Assembly (NCBI GenBank): GCA_947311175.1
Contig: CAMZKK010000114.1
Span: 1 to 27,295 of the forward strand
Direction: 5' to 3'
DNA from: an uncultured Planctomycetota bacterium
GTDB taxonomy: Bacteria; Planctomycetota; SZUA-567; JAFGNG01
Length of the DNA stretch: 27,295 nucleotides
Shown: positions 23,407 through 27,295 of the stretch, piece after piece
How the letters are laid out: every line of letters begins with the position of its first letter
Numbering within the stretch: position 1 is the stretch's first letter
Program-made: the position numbers and the translations under genes
The notes under the pieces: generated by a model
What the model saw: only the letters and a program-made list of their open reading frames with translations
Databases searched by the model: none
What the model was told of the DNA's origin: nothing

Positions 23407-25079
23407 GGATAGTTTCTTCTCAAAACTTCTTCTGACTTCATAATGTGTGGAGGTTTTATCTGTCCTTCCGGGCGACCGGCTTTTACCAATCGTTTGCGAT
23501 AAATATCAAAAAATCCAGATGGTAAAATTTCAATTATTGGCAAACCCAATCTTCCGCTCTTTCTTTTTTGGGCATACTCAACATTCAATTTTGCTAATTG
23601 ATTGTCAAAATCATTAATCAATCTTTCTTTGTCATTTTCTGAAATTTTCCCATCTTCTCGAATTTCTATTGCGATTAAATAACAAGGAATATCGGTTAAG
23701 CGAATAGTTATGGTAAAACCATTTAACGGTAATTTTGCCCCAACATTATCCATTGTTATGGTGACTTGTTGCTCAGTTACCTTCTCACCGGTTATTGATA
23801 AAGTATGCCCTGCTTTATGCAAAAACACCACCACTGGGGTTGTTTGAATAAAACCGGTTACTTCAATTATATCTGCCATATCGTATCGATAAAGCCCTCC
23901 GGAAGTGGTGATAATCATTCGGTATCGACCACCAATCTCAAGCTCATGACTAAGCAAGGTTTTGCTGTTTGCTTGTAGCTCCTCTTCAATTGGTAAAAAT
24001 TCCATAAAGTGTCCCCAAGTAGCAAGTACTCCTTCTGGTGTTTTATCAGAAATCGGGATACTAAACATTCCTTCACTTGCTCTAAGCCCAAGACATCTTG
24101 TTGGAGTATTTCCCCAACTGTCTGCCAACTTTGAAAGATAAAAAGATGCATTCCCGCCATGCCAAGTGCAGATGGCTGCCAATTCCGGCCAAACTCGTTC
24201 GGGGGTTAAGAATCCGTCTTCAGCAAAAACTTTTTTTAGGTAAGAGTATCTTTGCTTTTTTATTTTTAATCTTGGCGTATTTTCACTAATTTTTTTTTCT
24301 GCATTTTGATTATTTGGGATTGAAATCAAAGTAGGAAAATGTGGCTGGGTTAAAGAACGCTCAAGATCTTCAAGTAAATGAGCACTCCACTTCTTCATCC
24401 TTGAGGCAAGTAATGCCAAAGTGCTAGGGTTTACGCTTGTTACACAGGTCAACGATTTAGCCAAGGCAAAGGCAAGAGAACAATAATGCCGTTGCTCATA
24501 ATCTTCAAGGCAAACAACTTCGTAGGGAACTGCGTGCATTCTTCTAACCGGAATTGGTTGATTTTGATAACTTTTACCCGAGGCACTCCCAAATGGAATT
24601 TTTCCTTCGGTATATCCTTCAATTGCCGGAGAAGTGCTGGTATAGATAAATCCATCTGTAACCGAAGGATGTGCTTTTACTAAATTAGCCATCCATATTC
24701 GATGTGATTTGTGTTGTTCGAGATTCATTGCTCTGGTAATAGGAATATATTTCGGACTTCCGGTGGTGCCACTTGTAACTGCAAACATTTCAACCGCCTC
24801 GGAGGTTAAGATGTTTTGATAACCCTGTTTCATTTTTTCAATATATTTATCAATATCATGATAATTGATGATGGGAAGATTTTTTCTAAAGTCATCTCTG
24901 CTTAACTTAGAAAAATTGTATTCTCTTCCATATTCACAATCGGTATTGGCTGTTAAAATTTTATTTAGGGATTGCTCTTGGATAATTTCCGGGAAACGAA
25001 GAGATTGTCGCCAGTTTTTCTTAAGACCAACAACGCTGGTCTTCATCAATAAACGAAGGATTTTTCCATACATACTCAT
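23403..25079 (-). CDS. GH3-family acyl-adenylate/amido synthetase-like protein
   Basis: A 558-residue protein with the GH3 family layout. The ATP-binding T-S-G-T-T-G-S-P-K is at 102-110. W-P-E-L-A-A-I-C-T-W-H-G-G is at 297-309. The G-L-Y-R-Y-D substrate/AMP motif is at 395-400, then A-D-I-I-E-V-T-G. Plant GH3 enzymes adenylate acids such as jasmonate or indole-acetate and join them to amino acids. Bacterial members exist but their substrates are mostly unknown. No signal peptide is visible. It begins 2 nt after the DUF433 gene and overlaps the RluD gene by 4 nt, so all three form one operon. The start has little Shine-Dalgarno and probably relies on coupling to DUF433. Confidence 0.9.
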   Translation of the reverse strand: MSMYGKILRLLMKTSVVGLKKNWRQSLRFPEIIQEQSLNKILTANTDCEYGREYNFSKLSRDDFRKNLPIINYHDIDKYIEKMKQGYQNILTSEAVEMFAVTSGTTGSPKYIPITRAMNLEQHKSHRIWMANLVKAHPSVTDGFIYTSTSPAIEGYTEGKIPFGSASGKSYQNQPIPVRRMHAVPYEVVCLEDYEQRHYCSLAFALAKSLTCVTSVNPSTLALLASRMKKWSAHLLEDLERSLTQPHFPTLISIPNNQNAEKKISENTPRLKIKKQRYSYLKKVFAEDGFLTPERVWPELAAICTWHGGNASFYLSKLADSWGNTPTRCLGLRASEGMFSIPISDKTPEGVLATWGHFMEFLPIEEELQANSKTLLSHELEIGGRYRMIITTSGGLYRYDMADIIEVTGFIQTTPVVVFLHKAGHTLSITGEKVTEQQVTITMDNVGAKLPLNGFTITIRLTDIPCYLIAIEIREDGKISENDKERLINDFDNQLAKLNVEYAQKRKSGRLGLPIIEILPSGFFDIYRKRLVKAGRPEGQIKPPHIMKSEEVLRRNYP

Positions 25080-25081
25080 AC

Positions 25082-25327
25082 TTATTTATTGATAGGTTCA
25101 AGCACTTCTGCGAGTTCGTTTTCACAAATATCAACAGCTTGCTCTAATGAATATGTTAATGCCTGTTTGCAGTCTATATCGTCAAGACCGGGATAGGTTT
25201 TTTTGATTTTTTCAAAACCGTTACCCTCTGCCAACAAATCAATGATATGTTCAACCTGCACCTCTTTATCTTTAATTATTGGCATTCCACCATGTTGCTC
25301 AATAGTAAATTTTATTCTGTCATACAT
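25082..25327 (-). CDS. DUF433 family small protein
   Basis: An 81-residue protein of the DUF433 family. It shows the G-x-P-x-I-K-D-K-E-V-Q-V-E-H-I-I-D-L-L-A-E-G core, then Y-P-G-L-D-D-I-D, the expected helical small-domain pattern. Some family members are antitoxin-like proteins next to DUF5615 PIN-type toxins. No such partner is present here; the next gene, 2 nt away, encodes the GH3 protein. It is the first gene of a DUF433-GH3-RluD operon. The first ATG has only a weak Shine-Dalgarno (TGAGAC). Confidence 0.85.
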   Translation of the reverse strand: MYDRIKFTIEQHGGMPIIKDKEVQVEHIIDLLAEGNGFEKIKKTYPGLDDIDCKQALTYSLEQAVDICENELAEVLEPINK

Positions 25328-25351
25328 TAAATTGTCTCATTCAAAGAAAGA

Positions 25352-25378
25352 TAAATTCCGCATTATCTGCGGAATTTA
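25352..25378. repeat. Perfect 11-bp hairpin in DUF433 leader
   Basis: TAAATTCCGCA (25352-25362), a 5-nt loop and TGCGGAATTTA (25368-25378) form a perfect 11-bp stem about 25 nt upstream of the DUF433 start. It shares the AAATTCCGCA core with the dispersed intergenic motif. It has no T-run on either side, so it is not a simple terminator. It lies in the leader of the minus-strand operon. Confidence 0.6.
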
Positions 25379-25520
25379 ATTAAAAATTGAGAATTAAAAG
25401 TTAAGAATGAAGGTGCTTTAGCTATCGCTAAAGGCGATTTTGACAATTTGTATCGCCAATATTTTTATTTACCCATTGGTAAATAAAAATCACTTCCTTC
25501 ACTGTTAATTGTTAACTATT
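25377..25520. repeat. MITE-like palindromic intergenic element (copy B)
   Basis: About 144 bp, sharing AATGAAGGTGCTTTAGCTAT (25406-25425) and the flanking GCTAAAGG and ATTTG-ATCG pieces with copy A at 19497. It holds the core hairpin CTTTAGC-TATC-GCTAAAG (25416-25433) and a second perfect 13-bp hairpin, ATTTTTATTTACC-CATT-GGTAAATAAAAAT (25461-25490). The left end (TTGAGAATTAAAAGTTAAG) and the right end (CTTCACTGTTAATTGTTAAC) are imperfect inverted repeats. Non-coding. Confidence 0.65.
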
Positions 25521-25567
25521 ATACCAAAAAAGGCACATACTTCTAAATTCTAACTACAGAATTTAAG
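25519..25567. repeat. TTATAC/GGCACAT block with hairpin (third copy)
   Basis: TTATACCAAAAAAGGCACAT is followed by TAAATTCT-AACTAC-AGAATTTA (25544-25565), an 8-bp stem. The same arrangement occurs at 1514-1567 and 4210-4257. Together with the element at 25377 it fills most of the 382-nt spacer 25328-25709, which contains no gene that I can see. Confidence 0.5.
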
Positions 25568-25628
25568 ATAAGATTATTATATTATACCTCACAATATTTG
25601 CATAGTAAATTTTTTATTCTAAAATTAA

Positions 25629-25727
25629 CCTAAATTCCAAGATACCGAAAAATCCCATTAAAAATCGCTCAAAGAGCACCCGTCATTGTTAATTGTTAAC
25701 TGTTAACTGTTAACTGCTAACTGTCAT
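25629..25727. repeat. CCTAAATTCC motif and 7-bp tandem array over a gene end
   Basis: CCTAAATTCCAAGATACC starts at 25629. From 25686 to 25727 there are six 7-bp units of the form (T/C)TGTTAA (TTGTTAA twice, CTGTTAA twice, CTGCTAA, CTGTCAT). The array overlaps the 3' end of the glycosyltransferase gene: read on the minus strand it encodes the last residues T-V-S-S and the TAA stop. The array matches the right end (TGTTAATTGTTAAC) of the element at 25377. Confidence 0.6.
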
Positions 25728-26846
25728 CGCTTCTTCATATATTTTCATCATACTTTCCGTATGTCTTCTCCAAGTGAAGTTTTTGGCGTGTTGTTTGCCT
25801 TTTTCTGACAAAGAGTTTGATAATTCTTCATCGGTTAAAATGGTTTCGAGGTTTTCTCGTAGTGATGGCAAATTTCCGACCTCGCTAAACAATCCAATTT
25901 CGGCAGTTACTTCTTTGATTGATTTGATATTGCTACTTACCACTGGAGTTCCGCAATTCATAGCCTCAAGTAGTGGTAATCCGAACCCTTCGGTAATTGA
26001 CGGAAAACACAATACAGAAGCTAATGAGTAGAGTGCTGGCATATCTTCTTCGGCAACAAAGCCTATTTGATAAACCTTTTCCTTTAGTCCTAATTCAGTA
26101 ATAATTTTATCCAAATTTTTTATACCCCATCCATTTGGCCCTGCTAATACCAAGCGATGGGGAAGTTTTTTAACAGCTGTTGCAGCAAAAAATGCCTCTA
26201 TTAATTGCATGACATTTTTCTTTGGCTCCATTCTTCCGACATGAAGGACAAATTTCGGCGGTAATCCATATTTCAAAATAACTTCTTGTTTCTTTTCGTC
26301 AGAAATTGGATTTCGATAATTTTCAGAAATTCCCCATGGCACAACTCTAACTTTGTCAGATGGCACTCCGGTAACACAATCAAGTAAATCACGCTTGACT
26401 GCATTACTTGGCACAACTACCAATTTCGACCGCTTGACACTTTCGGGAATTAATCTTTTAAAGTGCGCCCTATTTGTTTTTTTACACAATGTTGGAAATT
26501 TCAAGGCAATCACATCATGAACTGTTACTACGGTTGGTTTTAAACACCACAATGGCATAACATAGCTTGGACAATGCAAAACATCAATTTTATCATCAAA
26601 GACTTTGGCGTGTAATCTAAATTGTTCCCATATAATTCGCATTGTGCGGTTGCCTGATTTGGCCCAACTTTTTATATACTCAATATCGCAGTGCAGAATA
26701 TCTTTGGAAAATTTCCAAGGTATATATGCACAAATTGTATGTTTATCGCCATAGTCCTTAGCTAATGCGTTTACTAATCCCGCAAGGCTTTTTTGAACCC
26801 CAGTCATGGGATGATAAAGAGTGTGACAATTTATTCCAATTCGCAT
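25710..26846 (-). CDS. Glycosyltransferase family 4 (GT-B)
   Basis: A 378-residue GT-B glycosyltransferase starting M-R-I-G-I-N, the usual first strand. A TTG 12 codons further upstream is possible but less likely. Visible are M-T-G-V-Q-K in the acceptor loop, V-H-D near residue 110, V-G-R-M-E-P-K-K-N at 203-211, and the donor-binding E-x7-E (F-P-S-I-T-E286-G-F-G-L-P-L-L-E294-A-M). Family 4 enzymes are retaining and use sugar nucleotides, often in polysaccharide or lipopolysaccharide synthesis. It is the only glycosyltransferase in the window and lies far from the export operon. Its last codons fall inside a tandem 7-bp repeat array. Confidence 0.93.
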   Translation of the reverse strand: MRIGINCHTLYHPMTGVQKSLAGLVNALAKDYGDKHTICAYIPWKFSKDILHCDIEYIKSWAKSGNRTMRIIWEQFRLHAKVFDDKIDVLHCPSYVMPLWCLKPTVVTVHDVIALKFPTLCKKTNRAHFKRLIPESVKRSKLVVVPSNAVKRDLLDCVTGVPSDKVRVVPWGISENYRNPISDEKKQEVILKYGLPPKFVLHVGRMEPKKNVMQLIEAFFAATAVKKLPHRLVLAGPNGWGIKNLDKIITELGLKEKVYQIGFVAEEDMPALYSLASVLCFPSITEGFGLPLLEAMNCGTPVVSSNIKSIKEVTAEIGLFSEVGNLPSLRENLETILTDEELSNSLSEKGKQHAKNFTWRRHTESMMKIYEEAMTVSS

Positions 26847-26930
26847 ATCAAAGATTAAACCGTTTTTTATAGTTGTTAGCAACTGAAAAAAATCTAATAA
26901 ACCGCAAGGTATGTAAGGTTTCTTTATGCG

Positions 26931-27295
26931 TCACTTGTTTTTAATAAACTCCAAAATCATTTTAATTGATGGTTGTTGATTGAGAATTATAGAGCAATCA
27001 ACTTGCTTTTCTACTAAGTCCCTTATCTTTCCGGACAGAGTAGTTTTGCCAAGCATAATTGCTCCGACGAGATGATTGTCGTGAAAGAGAAAATAATAGT
27101 AATCTCCTTGGCTTGATTCAAATGCCTTATAACTTGCATCTTCACCTTGAATCTTTCCGATACTAAACATATCGTAACCTAATACCTTTAGCATATTTGA
27201 GCGGGTAATTCCGGAAAATTCACTTTTACCACCGAGGGCATTTATTCCAGCCATTGTTCCTTGAAACTGCGATGGACTCCAAGTACCATAACAAA
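26931..27295 (-). CDS. FAD-dependent NAD(P)H oxidoreductase, C-terminal part (partial, N-terminus beyond window)
   Basis: The frame is open to the right edge, so only the last 121 residues are visible; the internal ATG at 27254 is not the start. The sequence reads Y-G-T-W, Q-G-T-M-A-G-I-N-A-L-G-G, and then N-M-L-K-V-L-G-Y-D-M-F-S-I-G. This is the end of the FAD-binding and start of the C-terminal domain of rubredoxin reductase/nitrite reductase-like (pyridine nucleotide-disulphide oxidoreductase) flavoproteins. The rest has H-L-V-G-A-I-M-L-G, as in the rubredoxin-reductase C-terminal fold. Whether a rubredoxin domain is fused at the missing N-terminus cannot be seen. It ends 84 nt before the chosen glycosyltransferase start on the same strand. 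Confidence 0.8.
   Translation of the reverse strand, partial: CYGTWSPSQFQGTMAGINALGGKSEFSGITRSNMLKVLGYDMFSIGKIQGEDASYKAFESSQGDYYYFLFHDNHLVGAIMLGKTTLSGKIRDLVEKQVDCSIILNQQPSIKMILEFIKNK

Noticed and set aside
25082..25327. DUF433 as antitoxin of a toxin-antitoxin pair.
   Set aside because: No PIN/DUF5615 or other small toxin gene lies next to it; the neighbour is a 558-residue GH3 protein.
25377..25727. CRISPR array in the repeat-rich spacer.
   Set aside because: The repeats are short, uneven, palindromic or 7-bp tandem units without unique spacers of constant length, and no cas gene is present.

Overview
The window is AT-rich (roughly one third G+C by eye) and comes from a Gram-negative bacterium. 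It encodes several lipoproteins, a Wza-type outer-membrane polysaccharide exporter and a GumC/Wzz-type inner-membrane copolymerase. The gene mix includes an EboC-like UbiA protein, a bacterial GH3 family protein, HDOD and RsbU-type signalling proteins, and an ExeA-type ATPase of the kind found in exosortase-associated polysaccharide loci. This would fit the PVC group (Lentisphaerota-like) or a deltaproteobacterium. That placement is inference, because no rRNA or other taxonomic marker is present.

Layout. 1-856 (-): a truncated EboC/UbiA-like membrane protein. 1064-4144 (+): a universal stress protein, then an abutting PHP-domain phosphoesterase and EEP-fold phosphodiesterase, then a TauE/SafE permease. 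4300-7682 (-): a signalling operon, transcribed as TPR lipoprotein, DUF3391-like small protein, HDOD protein, and receiver-PP2C (RsbU-type) phosphatase. 7868-9475 (-): a PAS hybrid histidine kinase, divergent from the next block. 9753-15263 (+): a tight export/assembly operon of Wza-like lipoprotein, GumC-like copolymerase with a third membrane segment, BY-kinase with a tyrosine-rich tail, and ExeA-like ATPase, closed by a probable intrinsic terminator. 15344-17232 (+): the housekeeping pair pdxA-rsmA. 17219-18136 (-): a MerR-type HTH protein with a membrane segment and long coiled coil, overlapping rsmA tail to tail. 18369-22399 (+): two lipoprotein loci, the second broken by a frameshift at an A10 tract, and an orphan periplasmic sugar-binding protein. 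22417-25327 (-): a DUF433, GH3, RluD-type operon. 25328-25709: a repeat-rich spacer. 25710-27295 (-): a GT4 glycosyltransferase and the C-terminal end of a FAD-dependent oxidoreductase.

Two themes link the genes. One is envelope polysaccharide export: the Wza, GumC, BY-kinase and ExeA proteins, plus the distant glycosyltransferase. The other is signal transduction feeding into partner-switch or c-di-GMP-style control: the HDOD, RsbU and hybrid kinase proteins. The spacers carry a family of short, palindrome-rich, non-coding repeats (about 120-145 bp). Members lie at 4145-4275, 19497-19614 and 25377-25520, with fragments at 1513-1570, 7729-7849 and 25629-25727. No transposase, tRNA, rRNA, CRISPR array or phage gene was seen. 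The strongest candidates for novelty are the A10-tract gene break, the membrane-tethered HTH protein, the DUF433-GH3-RluD operon and the repeat family. I did not find a clear new multi-gene defence system.
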